Shown here one piece after another: positions 25,798 to 34,673 of a stretch of 64,000 nucleotides of DNA. Where the stretch lies: NCBI GenBank assembly GCA_025352565.1, contig JANXTF010000066.1, positions 1 through 64,000 on the forward strand, read 5' to 3'. The notes beneath the pieces were generated by a model that was not told where the DNA came from, made no database searches, and saw nothing but the letters and a program-made list of their open reading frames with translations. The number at the start of each line of letters is the position of its first letter. Positions within the stretch are counted from its first letter, which is position 1. The stretch is from Rhodospirillales bacterium. Its GTDB lineage: Bacteria > Pseudomonadota > Alphaproteobacteria > Acetobacterales > Acetobacteraceae. The translations under genes were made by a program, and so were the position numbers.

Positions 25798-27942
25798 TCA
25801 GGCGAGCGCCACGCGCCCGGCCTCGCGCCGGCGTTGCAGCCAGCCGATCACGCGGGTGCGGACACGGTCCAGCAGACGATCCATCGCGTTGGGATTGTGA
25901 ACGACGTCGGCGCGATAGAACGACGGACACAATACGGCGGCCTCGGCCACCTCGCCGCAATTGCCGCAGCCCACGCAGGTCTCGTCGATGACGGCAACCG
26001 GATCGAGCTTCAATGGATCGTCGGATCGCTTGACGGACAACGAGGGGCAACCCGATAGGCGGATGCAGGCGTGGTCGCCGGTGCAGACATCCTCGTCGAT
26101 GCCGAATTTTGGCTTGACCCGCCGTTCGCCGCGCTTCACCGCCGCGTTGAACAGCGGCCGCTCCCGGCGCTGCTTGTTCAGCATACACTCGGAAGACGCG
26201 ATCACGATTTTCGGCCCACGCACGGCGGTGGTGAGCGCCAGCCGCAGCGTGTCGCGCATTTTGGCCACGTCATAGGTGCGGTCGATGCGTTTCACCCAGG
26301 TGGCGCCGATGCCGCGCACGGCGTCCTCGATCGGGTGCTGGGTGCTGCGGTCTGGGCTCGTGGCGCGCGACGACAGGATGTCCTGCCCGCCGGTGGCGGC
26401 CGAATAATGGTTGTCCACGATCACCGTCACGGCGTCGCTCTTGTTGAACACGGCATTGCCGATGCCGGTCACCAGCCCGTTGTGCCAAAATCCACCGTCG
26501 CCCATCACCGAGATCGCGCGCTTCCTGGCGGGCACGTTGAAGGCCGATGCGGAGGAGGGACCGAGACCGTAGCCCATGGTGGTCGCGCCGAGATTGAATG
26601 GCGGGTTGATCGCGAACAGGTGGCAGCCGATGTCGCACGCGATGTGATGCGCCCCCAGTTCCTTCTGCACCAGTGTCATCGCCGAGAATATCGGCCGCTC
26701 GGGGCAGCCGGTGCAGAAGCTGGGCGGGCGCGCGGGTACGGTTCTGGCGAGCGCCTGGACCCGCGGGTCCGACAGCACGGGGGCGGCACTTGGCGGCCGC
26801 GCGCGGTCTAGCTCTGGCGCGTGCCTGTCGAGGAACTTGCCCAGGCCGTCGATGAGGGCGTCGGCGGTGTATTCGCCCGCCATCGGCAGGACATCCTTGC
26901 CGCACAGGGCGGTATCGACCCCGGCGCGGCGCAGGATGGCGTTGAGCGCCTGCTCGATGAAGTCGGGTTGGCCTTCCTCCACCATCAGCACCGCCCGCTT
27001 GCCGCGGCAGAACGCGGCCAGGTCCTCGTCGATCAACGGATAGGTGACGTTCAGCACGTGCAGCGGCACGCGCGTGTTGCCCCAGATATCGGCCAGACCG
27101 AACAGCTTCAGCGCGCGCAGAACGCCGTTGTACATGCCGCCTTGCAGGATGATGCCCAGGTCGGCGATGTCGCCGTCGAAAGTCTCGTTCAAGCCGTTTC
27201 GCCGGATGTACTCGACCGCGGCGGGCCAGCGGCGCTTGATCTTGTCCTGCTCGTGCATGAACGAGGCGGGCGGCAGCACGATGCGGTTGACGTCGGTCAC
27301 TGGATTCTCCAGCGCCTCGGCAAGCGTGTATGTCGGCTTCTGATTGTCCTTGCAGATGAAACTGCCATGGACGTGGCAGGCCCGGATGCGGAGCTCCAGC
27401 ATCACCGGGGTGTTGCTGGCCTCCGACAAGGCGAAACCATGCTCCACCGCAGCCACGATGCTCGGCAGATTCGGGCGCGGGTCCAGCAGCCAGATTTGCG
27501 ATTTCATGGCGAAGGCGTGGGTGCGCTCCTGCATGATGGAGCTGCCCTCGCCGTAATCCTCGCCGATCACGATCAGCGCGCCACCCGTAACGCCGCCGGA
27601 GGAGAGGTTGGAGAGCGCGTCGGACGCGACGTTGGTGCCGGCAGTGGACTTCCAGGTGACGGCGCCGCGGATCGGGTACATCACAGAAGCCGCCAACGTG
27701 GACGCGGCGGCCGCTTCGCTGGCACTGAACTCGAAATGCACGCCCAGATCGGACATGATCCCCTGGGCATCGGAAAGCACGTCCATCAGGTGCGAGATCG
27801 GCGCGCCCTGATAACCGGCGACATAGCCCACGCCCGACTGAAGCAGCGCCTTGGTAACGGCCAGAATCCCTTCGCCACGGAACTCCTCGCCGACGGCAAG
27901 TTTCAAATCCTGGACTTCACGGGCGAAAGAACGTTCAGCCAT
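25798..27942 (-). CDS. iorA: Indolepyruvate-type 2-oxoacid:ferredoxin oxidoreductase, alpha subunit
   Basis: A 714-residue subunit containing the pyrimidine-binding domain (about 1-200), the hinge region, the thiamine-diphosphate domain with MGDGGFWHNGLVTGI and NHYSAATGGQ, and a C-terminal pair of 4Fe-4S motifs near 625-690 (CTGDHACIRLSGC and CVGCGNCGE...CP). The Cys content fits electron transfer to ferredoxin. It is the first gene of the leftward operon and has a convincing promoter upstream. Its presence in one transcript with a Rieske dioxygenase is unusual, since most IOR operons are iorAB alone or with a transporter or regulator. Confidence 0.92.
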   Translation of the reverse strand: MAERSFAREVQDLKLAVGEEFRGEGILAVTKALLQSGVGYVAGYQGAPISHLMDVLSDAQGIMSDLGVHFEFSASEAAAASTLAASVMYPIRGAVTWKSTAGTNVASDALSNLSSGGVTGGALIVIGEDYGEGSSIMQERTHAFAMKSQIWLLDPRPNLPSIVAAVEHGFALSEASNTPVMLELRIRACHVHGSFICKDNQKPTYTLAEALENPVTDVNRIVLPPASFMHEQDKIKRRWPAAVEYIRRNGLNETFDGDIADLGIILQGGMYNGVLRALKLFGLADIWGNTRVPLHVLNVTYPLIDEDLAAFCRGKRAVLMVEEGQPDFIEQALNAILRRAGVDTALCGKDVLPMAGEYTADALIDGLGKFLDRHAPELDRARPPSAAPVLSDPRVQALARTVPARPPSFCTGCPERPIFSAMTLVQKELGAHHIACDIGCHLFAINPPFNLGATTMGYGLGPSSASAFNVPARKRAISVMGDGGFWHNGLVTGIGNAVFNKSDAVTVIVDNHYSAATGGQDILSSRATSPDRSTQHPIEDAVRGIGATWVKRIDRTYDVAKMRDTLRLALTTAVRGPKIVIASSECMLNKQRRERPLFNAAVKRGERRVKPKFGIDEDVCTGDHACIRLSGCPSLSVKRSDDPLKLDPVAVIDETCVGCGNCGEVAEAAVLCPSFYRADVVHNPNAMDRLLDRVRTRVIGWLQRRREAGRVALA

Positions 27943-27967
27943 GCACCTGTGCCCAAAGGGTCAGGAG

Positions 27968-27998
27968 ATATGTGAAGCCTCAAGCTTTTTTAAGTCAA
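27968..27998 (-). promoter_or_regulatory. Sigma70-like promoter of the iorA operon
   Basis: Reading leftwards, TTGACT (27998-27993) is followed by an A-rich spacer with AAGCTT and, after 17-19 bp, by TCACATAT as the -10 region. It lies about 25-55 bp ahead of the iorA ATG at 27942. This AT-rich island stands out in the GC-rich surroundings. An operator may overlap, but no clear palindrome of operator length is visible. Confidence 0.55.
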
Positions 27999-28017
27999 CG
28001 CGTGCCGATGGCAGGCA

Positions 28018-28041
28018 CCCCTCCCCGTTACCGGGGAGGGG
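28018..28041 (-). terminator. Hairpin terminator
   Basis: A perfect 10-bp inverted repeat CCCCTCCCCG / CGGGGAGGGG with a TTAC loop lies directly downstream of the small secreted-protein gene (stop at 28049). It probably ends that transcript and shields the iorA promoter region from it. There is no T-run. Confidence 0.6.
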
Positions 28042-28048
28042 GCAGGAT

Positions 28049-28357
28049 TCAGCGGTCGGTGCCGGACATGTTGCCGCGCTGGTTGCCCTGGTTGCCTTGG
28101 CTGCCCAAATCGGGGGAGTACGAACGGCCTCCGATCGTCGACTGACCCGGCATCGTCATGCCCGGCCGGCCGTAATTCTCGTTCAACTGCATGCTGTTCA
28201 GACGCTCGACCTGCGCGTCGCCGGTGTCGTTGCCCTTGTCATTGCTGCGATTGACGTTCTGGTAGGGATGGCGGGCGTTCGCCGCGATCGAGGGCGAAGC
28301 GGCGAGGGCGCTGCCAAAGGCCACGGCGAGCGCGGAGGCAAGGACGATCTTATTCAT
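28049..28357 (-). CDS. Small secreted Asn/Gly/Ser-rich protein, unknown function
   Basis: A 102-residue protein with a signal peptide (about 1-26, ending SPSIAANA). The mature part is low-complexity and polar: NVNRSNDKGNDTGDAQVERL, then GQSTIGGRSY and a Gln-Gly-Asn-rich tail. I recognise no domain. The ATG at 28357 has an AAGGAG Shine-Dalgarno at good spacing, which favours it over the longer upstream reading. It is divergent from the ABC-transporter binding-protein gene across 176 bp, in which I see no firm motif. Confidence 0.75.
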   Translation of the reverse strand: MNKIVLASALAVAFGSALAASPSIAANARHPYQNVNRSNDKGNDTGDAQVERLNSMQLNENYGRPGMTMPGQSTIGGRSYSPDLGSQGNQGNQRGNMSGTDR

Positions 28358-28533
28358 GGTGAGCTCCTTGGGTGAGATGCGAGATGCCAATCGGAGTGTG
28401 AACGCCGGGGAAGCGCGGATGGATGCACTCTCGCCTGATGCCGTTATTGTGATCCGCGCTGCCGGCGCGCGACCCCGAGGGTTTCCCGCGCCGATCATTT
28501 GAGATTAACGTACTGGCAGGCAATCCTCGGGGG

Positions 28534-30066
28534 ATGACCATGGGCGGTATTTCGCGGCGCGGCATGCTGGGCGGGGCGGCGGCGATTGTAGCTCCGTGGC
28601 CCGGTCTGACCTCTGCGGTCCGGGCGGACACACGTGACAGCGTGACCATCGGCTGGCCCAGCGACGTGCCCTCATGGGACCCGAACGAGCGCTTCACCCC
28701 GGACGCGCAGTCGCTGTTCAAGATGGTCTACGACCAGCCGCTCGATCAGGACGCGCAGCTGAAACTGGTCCCGAAGCTTATCACCAAATGGGAGCTTGCG
28801 GCGGATGGGCGCACCCTGTCGGGCGAGATGCGCGACGATGTGACGTTCCATGACGGCAGCAAGATGACGTCCGCCGACCTGAAATGGACGTTCTTCGACC
28901 GCATCAAGGCCGGTCACAAGGTCGACACCGCCAATGTGTGGAAGCGTGTCACCACGTTCGACACGCCGACGCCCGCCAGCTTCGTCATGCATTTCGACAG
29001 CCCGTTCGCGACGTCTCCGAACTGGCTCGGCTTCCTCGGCAGCTACGTGGTGCCAAAGGACTACATGGAGAAGGTCGGTGTGGACGGGTTCCTCGCCAAG
29101 CCGATCGGCAGCGGTCCGTTCAAGATCGTGGACTACCAGTTGAACACCCGCGTCGTGCTGGAGCGGAACGAGGCCTATTGGGGACCGAAGCCGAGGCTCA
29201 GGCGCGTCGTGATCGAGATCATCAAGGACCCGTCCGCGCGGGTGGCCGCGATCCAGTCCGGTGCCGTGGACCTGGTGGTGAACGTGCCGGTGCGCGAGGT
29301 CACGCGGCTGGGAGCGATTCCAGGGCTCACCGGCCAGCTTACCCCCATCACCCGCGTCATCCTGCTGCAATGCCGCAACGATCTGGGCTTTGCCGACGAG
29401 AACGTGCGGCTGGCCGCGAGCCACGCGATCGACAAGGTCGCCTTGTCGAAGGCGTTCTACGCCGGGGCGGCGGTGCCGCTCTCGGTGCCGGCGACGCCGG
29501 GGAGCCCTGGCTTCGTGGCCGATTACACTTTCGCCTATGACCCTGAATTGTCGAAGCAATTGCTGGCCAAATCCGGCTTCAGCCTCGACAAGCCGGCAAA
29601 ACTGAAGATGGCGACGTTCAACGGCCAGTTCCCGAGTGACTACGACATCGCACGCGCCATCGTGCAGATGTGGAAGAAGGTGGGGATCGACGCCGAGTTG
29701 GAGGTGGTCGAATACGCCAAGTATTTCGAATTGAACCGCGGCGCCAAGCTGCCCGAAGTCACCCTGTACACTTTCGACAATGCGACCGGGGACCCGGAGA
29801 TCTACTCCGGCTACCTGCTCAACCCGAAGCTGCCGTTTTCGGCGTGGAAAGGCATGGATATCGGGCAGAAGGTGATCGACCTGTTCACGGTGGCTGACAA
29901 CGCCAAACGCATCGCCGGGTATCGCGACCTGGCGAAGGAAGCGGTGGAGACGGGCGCCTCCATCCCGCTGCTGCAAAGCGTGCAGACCTCGGTGCGCAAG
30001 AAGGACCTGTCGTACACCGCCTTCGGCAATGGCTGGGTGCTGCCCCAGGACATGGAATGGAGCTGA
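28534..30066 (+). CDS. ABC transporter solute-binding protein, family 5 (peptide/nickel type)
   Basis: A 510-residue DppA/OppA-like binding protein. It begins with a Tat-type signal (SRRGML followed by a hydrophobic stretch and SAVRA). The SBP_bac_5 features include WELAADGRTLSGEMRDDVTFH, IGSGPFKIVDY and YWGPKPRLRRVVIEI. It delivers an oligopeptide-like or other medium-sized solute to the permeases encoded next. Given the flanking aromatic operon, a conjugated aromatic ligand is possible but not shown. The first permease gene starts 29 bp later. Confidence 0.9.
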   Translation: MTMGGISRRGMLGGAAAIVAPWPGLTSAVRADTRDSVTIGWPSDVPSWDPNERFTPDAQSLFKMVYDQPLDQDAQLKLVPKLITKWELAADGRTLSGEMRDDVTFHDGSKMTSADLKWTFFDRIKAGHKVDTANVWKRVTTFDTPTPASFVMHFDSPFATSPNWLGFLGSYVVPKDYMEKVGVDGFLAKPIGSGPFKIVDYQLNTRVVLERNEAYWGPKPRLRRVVIEIIKDPSARVAAIQSGAVDLVVNVPVREVTRLGAIPGLTGQLTPITRVILLQCRNDLGFADENVRLAASHAIDKVALSKAFYAGAAVPLSVPATPGSPGFVADYTFAYDPELSKQLLAKSGFSLDKPAKLKMATFNGQFPSDYDIARAIVQMWKKVGIDAELEVVEYAKYFELNRGAKLPEVTLYTFDNATGDPEIYSGYLLNPKLPFSAWKGMDIGQKVIDLFTVADNAKRIAGYRDLAKEAVETGASIPLLQSVQTSVRKKDLSYTAFGNGWVLPQDMEWS

Positions 30067-30095
30067 TCGCTGCTTGGTGATGACAGCATCGTAGC

Positions 30096-31100
30096 TTGCT
30101 CCTGATCCTCGCCCGCCGCGCGCTGACGGCGGTGCCGATCCTGTTCGTCGTCTCGCTGATGCTGTTCGTGGCGCTGCGGGTGCTGCCGGTCGATCCGGCG
30201 GCGATGTCGATGCCGCCATCGGCGACCTTGGCCGAGATCGACGCCATGCGGAGCCAGATGGGGCTGGATCGGCCGTTGCTGGAGCAGTACGGCATCTGGC
30301 TCAACCAGGCGGCGCATGGGGATTTCGGCCAATCCCTGCATTTGCGCCGCCCCGTGCTGCGGCTGGTGGCGGACACGCTGCCCGCGACCATCGAACTCGC
30401 GGTGGCCGCCATGCTGGTGGCGTCCGCGCTGGGCGTGGGCGGGGGGTTGGCGCTGTTCGCGCTGCGGGGCCGCCGGGCGGAGCTTGCGGCGGAAAGTGCG
30501 ACGACGGTGCTGATGTCGGTGCCGGAATTCCTCTGGGCGCTGCTGTTCATCTTCGTGTTCGGCGTGCTGTTGCAGGCGCTGCCCTTCACCGGCCGGCTCG
30601 ATGCCAGCCTGCCGCGCCCGGACATCACCGGGTTTCTGCTGCTCGACGCGGTGCTCGTCGGACGCGTCGATGTGCTGTGGAGTGCGCTGGCGCATCTGGT
30701 ATTGCCGGCGGCGGCGCTCGGCCTCGCGTTCGCTCCGCCGATCGTGCGGGTGCTGCGGTCCTCGCTGCTCGACGTGTATCACGACGACTACATCCGCCAG
30801 GCACGGCTGCGCGGGCTTTCGGAGGGGCGCATATTGTGCCGCCACGCGCTGAAAAACGCGGCGCTGCCGATGCTGACGCTGATGGGCGTGCAGTTCGGCT
30901 TCCTGTTCGGCGGCTCGCTGCTGGTGGAGGTGATCTACTCCTACCCCGGTCTCGGCAACCTCATGGTGGACGCCGTGCGGAACGCCGACCTGCCGATCAT
31001 CCAGATGGTCGGGCTCACCTATTGCGTGCTGGTGCTGGCGATCAACACGCTGGTGGACGGGTTGTATGTCGTGCTGAACCCGAAACTGCGTCGGCGATGA
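30096..31100 (+). CDS. ABC transporter permease (DppB-like)
   Basis: A 334-residue inner-membrane permease of the oligopeptide family, with an N-terminal TM plus RVLPVDPAA, five further helices and the coupling EAA loop LRGLSEGRILCRHALKNAALP. A stop at 30081-30083 limits the 5' end, and no ATG or GTG is available before the conserved LLILARRALTAVP, so TTG at 30096 is the probable start. Its stop overlaps the next permease start (ATGA). Confidence 0.9.
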   Translation: MLLILARRALTAVPILFVVSLMLFVALRVLPVDPAAMSMPPSATLAEIDAMRSQMGLDRPLLEQYGIWLNQAAHGDFGQSLHLRRPVLRLVADTLPATIELAVAAMLVASALGVGGGLALFALRGRRAELAAESATTVLMSVPEFLWALLFIFVFGVLLQALPFTGRLDASLPRPDITGFLLLDAVLVGRVDVLWSALAHLVLPAAALGLAFAPPIVRVLRSSLLDVYHDDYIRQARLRGLSEGRILCRHALKNAALPMLTLMGVQFGFLFGGSLLVEVIYSYPGLGNLMVDAVRNADLPIIQMVGLTYCVLVLAINTLVDGLYVVLNPKLRRR

Positions 31101-31939
31101 GGCCGCTCCGCTCCGGCCGCGTCATCGCGGGCGCCGTGATCGTGGCCGCCGTGCTGATGTGCGCGCTGCTGGCGCCGCATCTGGCGCCGCATGATCCGGA
31201 CGACCAGAATTTGATCGCGCAATTGCTGCCGCCCGCGTGGCAGGTGGGCGGCGACGCGGATTATCCCCTGGGCACCGACGGGCTCGGCCGCTGCGTGCTC
31301 TCGCGGCTGCTGTTCGGGGCGCGGGTGGCGATGGAGGTCGCGCTGATCGCCTCCCTGGGTGCGGCCCTGGTCGGCAGCTTGCTCGCCTATGTCGCGGGGT
31401 ATCTGGGCGGCTGGGCGGATTGGCTGATCGGCCGCGCGGTGGATGTCTGGATGTCGTTCCCGCCGGTCATTCTCTCGTTGATCCTGATGACCGGGCTGGG
31501 CACCGGCGTGCGGAACGTGATCTTCGCGATCGTGCTGGTGGACTGGACCCGTTTCTGCCGCGTGCTGCGCAGCGAGGTCATAGTGGTGGCGCGGCGCGAC
31601 TACGTGTCCGCCGCGCGGCTTTCGGGCTTCGGCCACTGGCGCACCGTGACCCGCGAGGTGGTGCCCGCCACCGTGCCGCTGCTGGTGACGCTGCTGAGCC
31701 TGGAGATGGGGATCGCGGTGGTGGTCGAGGCGGTGCTGTCCTTCGTCGGGCTGGGAGCGCGGGCCGACCAGGTGGCGTGGGGCCAGATGATCGCCGATGG
31801 GCGGCAGGCGATCTATCAGGCGCCGTGGGCGCTGTTCGCGCCCGTGCTGGCGATTTTCGTGACGGTCGCGGGCTTCAACCTGCTGGGCGACGGGCTGCGG
31901 CGCACGTTGGACGTGCGGATGGTCGAGGGCCGGGAGTGA
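31097..31939 (+). CDS. ABC transporter permease (DppC-like)
   Basis: A 280-residue second permease. It has TM1 near 10-27, the LGTDGLGRCVLSRLLFGARV sequence typical of DppC/OppC, and the EAA loop YVSAARLSGFGHWRTVTREVVP. It forms the heterodimeric channel with the DppB-like permease. It overlaps the previous gene by four bases and the ATPase gene by four (GTGA). Confidence 0.9.
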   Translation: MRPLRSGRVIAGAVIVAAVLMCALLAPHLAPHDPDDQNLIAQLLPPAWQVGGDADYPLGTDGLGRCVLSRLLFGARVAMEVALIASLGAALVGSLLAYVAGYLGGWADWLIGRAVDVWMSFPPVILSLILMTGLGTGVRNVIFAIVLVDWTRFCRVLRSEVIVVARRDYVSAARLSGFGHWRTVTREVVPATVPLLVTLLSLEMGIAVVVEAVLSFVGLGARADQVAWGQMIADGRQAIYQAPWALFAPVLAIFVTVAGFNLLGDGLRRTLDVRMVEGRE

Positions 31940-33690
31940 CCGTGCTTCGCGCCGAGGGCCTGACGGTTGCCATGGGCGACGTGCCCGTGCTGCGCGACAT
32001 CGGCCTGTCGCTGGAGGCGGGCCAGGTGCTGGGGCTGGTGGGCGAGTCCGGGGCCGGCAAGTCGATGCTCGGGCGGGCGATCGCGCGGATGCTGCCGGCC
32101 GGGTTCGGCGTGGTGGGCGGCGCGCTGGCGTTCGATGGCGCCGATCTGCTGGCCATGCCGGCGGCGCGTCACCGCGCGCTGCTCGGGCGCGAGATCGCCT
32201 TCGTTCCGCAGGAGCCGCTGACGGCGCTCAACCCGGTGCTGACCATCGGGCGGCAGTTCGGCGAGCATCTGAAACGGCTCGGCATCCCGCGCGCGCGGGA
32301 TGCCGCGATCGCCGCGTTCGAGGCGGTGCATCTGCGCGATCCCGCCGGGCTGCTGGGCCGTTACCCCCATCAGCTTTCCGGCGGCATGTGTCAGCGCGTG
32401 CTGATCGCCATGGCGTTCGCGGGGCGGCCGAAGCTGGTGGTTGCCGACGAGCCGACCACGGCGCTCGACGTGACCATCGAGGCCAACATCGTGCGGCTGA
32501 TGGCGGAGCTTCAGCGCGGGCATGGCACGGCGGTTCTGTTCATCACGCACAACCTCCGCCTTGCCGCGCGTATCTGCGACGACATCGCGGTGCTGTATTC
32601 GGGCGCGGTCGTGGAGCGTGGGCGTGGCCGGGACGTGCTGGCCCAGCCGGCGCATCCCTACACGCGCTGCCTGCAATTGGCTGACCCGCCGCTGACCGGG
32701 CCGCCGCGCGCGTTGTATGCGTTGCCTGAAACCATGCCGGGCTTGCGCGATGCGATGCGGATGAAGGGCTGCCGCTTCGCGCCGCGCTGTCCGGTGGCAG
32801 GCGATGAGTGCACGCGCGGTTCCCCACCGATGGGGCCGCGCGCCGCCTGCTTCCGCACGGAGCTGACGGGTGGAATTGCCGCGCCCAGTTTGCAAACCCA
32901 GCAACATGGCGTGGGCATGGACAATGTGTTGGAGGCCATTGGGTTGCGCAAACGCTTCGCCACGGGCGGGCTGTTTCGGCGTGGCGGGACGCTCGCGGTG
33001 CGGGGTGCGGATTTCATCGTGCGCGACGGAGAGTTCGTGGCCGTGGTGGGCGAGAGCGGCAGCGGAAAGAGCACGCTTGGGCGCCTCGTCGTCGGGCTGG
33101 AGACGGCCAGCGGTGGCCGCATCGTGCTGGATGGGCGGGACGTGACGCGCGGCGGCGAAGCGGCAAGGCGTCATCGGGTCGCCACGGTGCGGATGGTGTT
33201 CCAGGACCCGCAATCCGCGCTCAATCCCCGTCGCCGGGTCATCGATCTGGTGACGCAGACGCTCGAGGCCAGGGGCGTCGGACGGTCCGCGCGAAGGGAG
33301 CGCGGGCGCGCGCTATTGGCCGAGATGGGTCTGCCGCCGGATGCCGCCGGGCGCATGCCGCACCAGCTTTCCGGCGGCCAGAAGCAGCGGGTGAATATCG
33401 CGCGCGCCTTGTGCAGCCTGCCGCGTTTGCTGGTGGCGGACGAGATCGTATCGGGGCTCGATGTTTCCGTGCAGGCGCAGTTGCTGCTGCTGCTGGCGCG
33501 GCTGCGGCGCGAGCATCGGTTCGCCCTGCTGTTCATCAGCCACGATCTCGCGGTGGTGCGCCATTTGTGCGATCGCGTGCTGGTGATGCGAAGCGGCGAG
33601 ATCGTGGAACAGGGCGCGGTCGCGGAGGTGTTCGCCAATCCGCGCCACGAATACACGCGTGAATTGCTGGCAGCGGCGCGGGGGCATTAG
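31936..33690 (+). CDS. Fused DppD-DppF-type ABC transporter ATPase
   Basis: A 584-residue double ATPase. Half one: Walker A GESGAGKS, signature LSGGMCQRV, Walker B LVVADEPTTALD, ending with the oligopeptide-type Cys motif CRFAPRCPVAGDEC. Half two (from about 330): GESGSGKS, LSGGQKQRV and LLVADEIVSGLD, in which the Pro after Glu is replaced by Ile. It energises the peptide-type transporter. The linker contains MDNVLEAIGLRKRF, the former start of the second subunit. GTG at 31936 is taken as the start; GTG at 31942 is an alternative. The stop interlocks with that of the convergent methyltransferase gene. Confidence 0.9.
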   Translation: MTVLRAEGLTVAMGDVPVLRDIGLSLEAGQVLGLVGESGAGKSMLGRAIARMLPAGFGVVGGALAFDGADLLAMPAARHRALLGREIAFVPQEPLTALNPVLTIGRQFGEHLKRLGIPRARDAAIAAFEAVHLRDPAGLLGRYPHQLSGGMCQRVLIAMAFAGRPKLVVADEPTTALDVTIEANIVRLMAELQRGHGTAVLFITHNLRLAARICDDIAVLYSGAVVERGRGRDVLAQPAHPYTRCLQLADPPLTGPPRALYALPETMPGLRDAMRMKGCRFAPRCPVAGDECTRGSPPMGPRAACFRTELTGGIAAPSLQTQQHGVGMDNVLEAIGLRKRFATGGLFRRGGTLAVRGADFIVRDGEFVAVVGESGSGKSTLGRLVVGLETASGGRIVLDGRDVTRGGEAARRHRVATVRMVFQDPQSALNPRRRVIDLVTQTLEARGVGRSARRERGRALLAEMGLPPDAAGRMPHQLSGGQKQRVNIARALCSLPRLLVADEIVSGLDVSVQAQLLLLLARLRREHRFALLFISHDLAVVRHLCDRVLVMRSGEIVEQGAVAEVFANPRHEYTRELLAAARGH

Positions 33691-34562
33691 CCCAGGCTGC
33701 GGCCACCGCGCGTGAGGATGCGGCGGACCAGCGGCTTTAGGCGGATGGCGGTGGGATGGTCGCGCATGGCCTGCACCCATTTGAGGCGGCGCACGTGCTC
33801 GAACAGGCTGCGCGGCGTGCCGTGAATGGCGACCTCGCCGCCGAACATCGCCGCGACACGGTGGAACAATCTGGCGGCGGGGGATTGGGCAAGTATGTCG
33901 CGGTAGCGTGCGGCCCAGTCCGGATGGCACAGAAACAGCCGGCCATCGCCCAGCGCGAACGGTACGATTTCACCGCGATGCGCGATGAGAAATCGGGAAA
34001 TGCCTTCCGACACGCCGGGGAAGTCGCGATTGAAATAGTCGTCGGCCACGATGATGCCGCCCTCGGCGAGGCTGTTGGCGGCGATGGCCATGTCGTTCGC
34101 CACGATCTCGGCGGTATGGCCGCCATCGACGCTGAACAGGCGGGTGCGCGGGCCGACCACGGCCGCGACCTCGGGCCAAGTGATTTCGAGCGAGCTGCGC
34201 GCGAAGATGGCGACGCGGTCGGGCGCGATGGCGTGGCGGGCGAGGTTGGCGCGGAAGATCGCCTCGTCTCCGTGCCCGGATCGGTCGATGTTGTTGTCCT
34301 GGTCGGCGAACAGGTCGATGGCAAAGGCGCGCTCGCCCGGCGCGAGGGTCAGCGCCATCAGCAGGAACATACGGCCGTGATGAACGCCGATCTCGCCGAC
34401 GGCGCCAGTGACGCCGGATGCGATCTGGCCGAGGGCCAGGGCCGCGACCATCTGGGCGTCGAGCGGCGTGAACCAGCCATCCACGCGCGTGATGCCGCGC
34501 GAAAGATAGGCCGCCAGACCGGGGTTGGCCGCCAGACCTGGGTGGGTCGCAAGATCGGCCAT
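33687..34562 (-). CDS. Class I SAM-dependent methyltransferase (Methyltransf_24-like)
   Basis: A 291-residue protein with a Rossmann-like core: GAVGEIGVHHGRMF as motif I, FAIDLFADQDNN as motif II, and LFSVDGGHTAEIVANDM and GGIIVADDYFNRDFPGV downstream. Such proteins commonly modify sugars or lipids; no partner gene is adjacent to fix the substrate. ATG at 34562 is preceded by GGAGG. The longer reading adds 37 codons without homology features. The N terminus has a short GLAANPGLAA repeat from an imperfect DNA duplication. Confidence 0.75.
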   Translation of the reverse strand: MADLATHPGLAANPGLAAYLSRGITRVDGWFTPLDAQMVAALALGQIASGVTGAVGEIGVHHGRMFLLMALTLAPGERAFAIDLFADQDNNIDRSGHGDEAIFRANLARHAIAPDRVAIFARSSLEITWPEVAAVVGPRTRLFSVDGGHTAEIVANDMAIAANSLAEGGIIVADDYFNRDFPGVSEGISRFLIAHRGEIVPFALGDGRLFLCHPDWAARYRDILAQSPAARLFHRVAAMFGGEVAIHGTPRSLFEHVRRLKWVQAMRDHPTAIRLKPLVRRILTRGGRSLG

Positions 34563-34673
34563 GTCCGGCCTCCGCTGTGTTTGCCGCCGTAAGGTATGCG
34601 AGCGCGGCTCCGATGTGACAAGCGCGTGGTCTCTTTGTAGCATCCAGCCAACGAAAATTCGGAGAAGGCTCAC

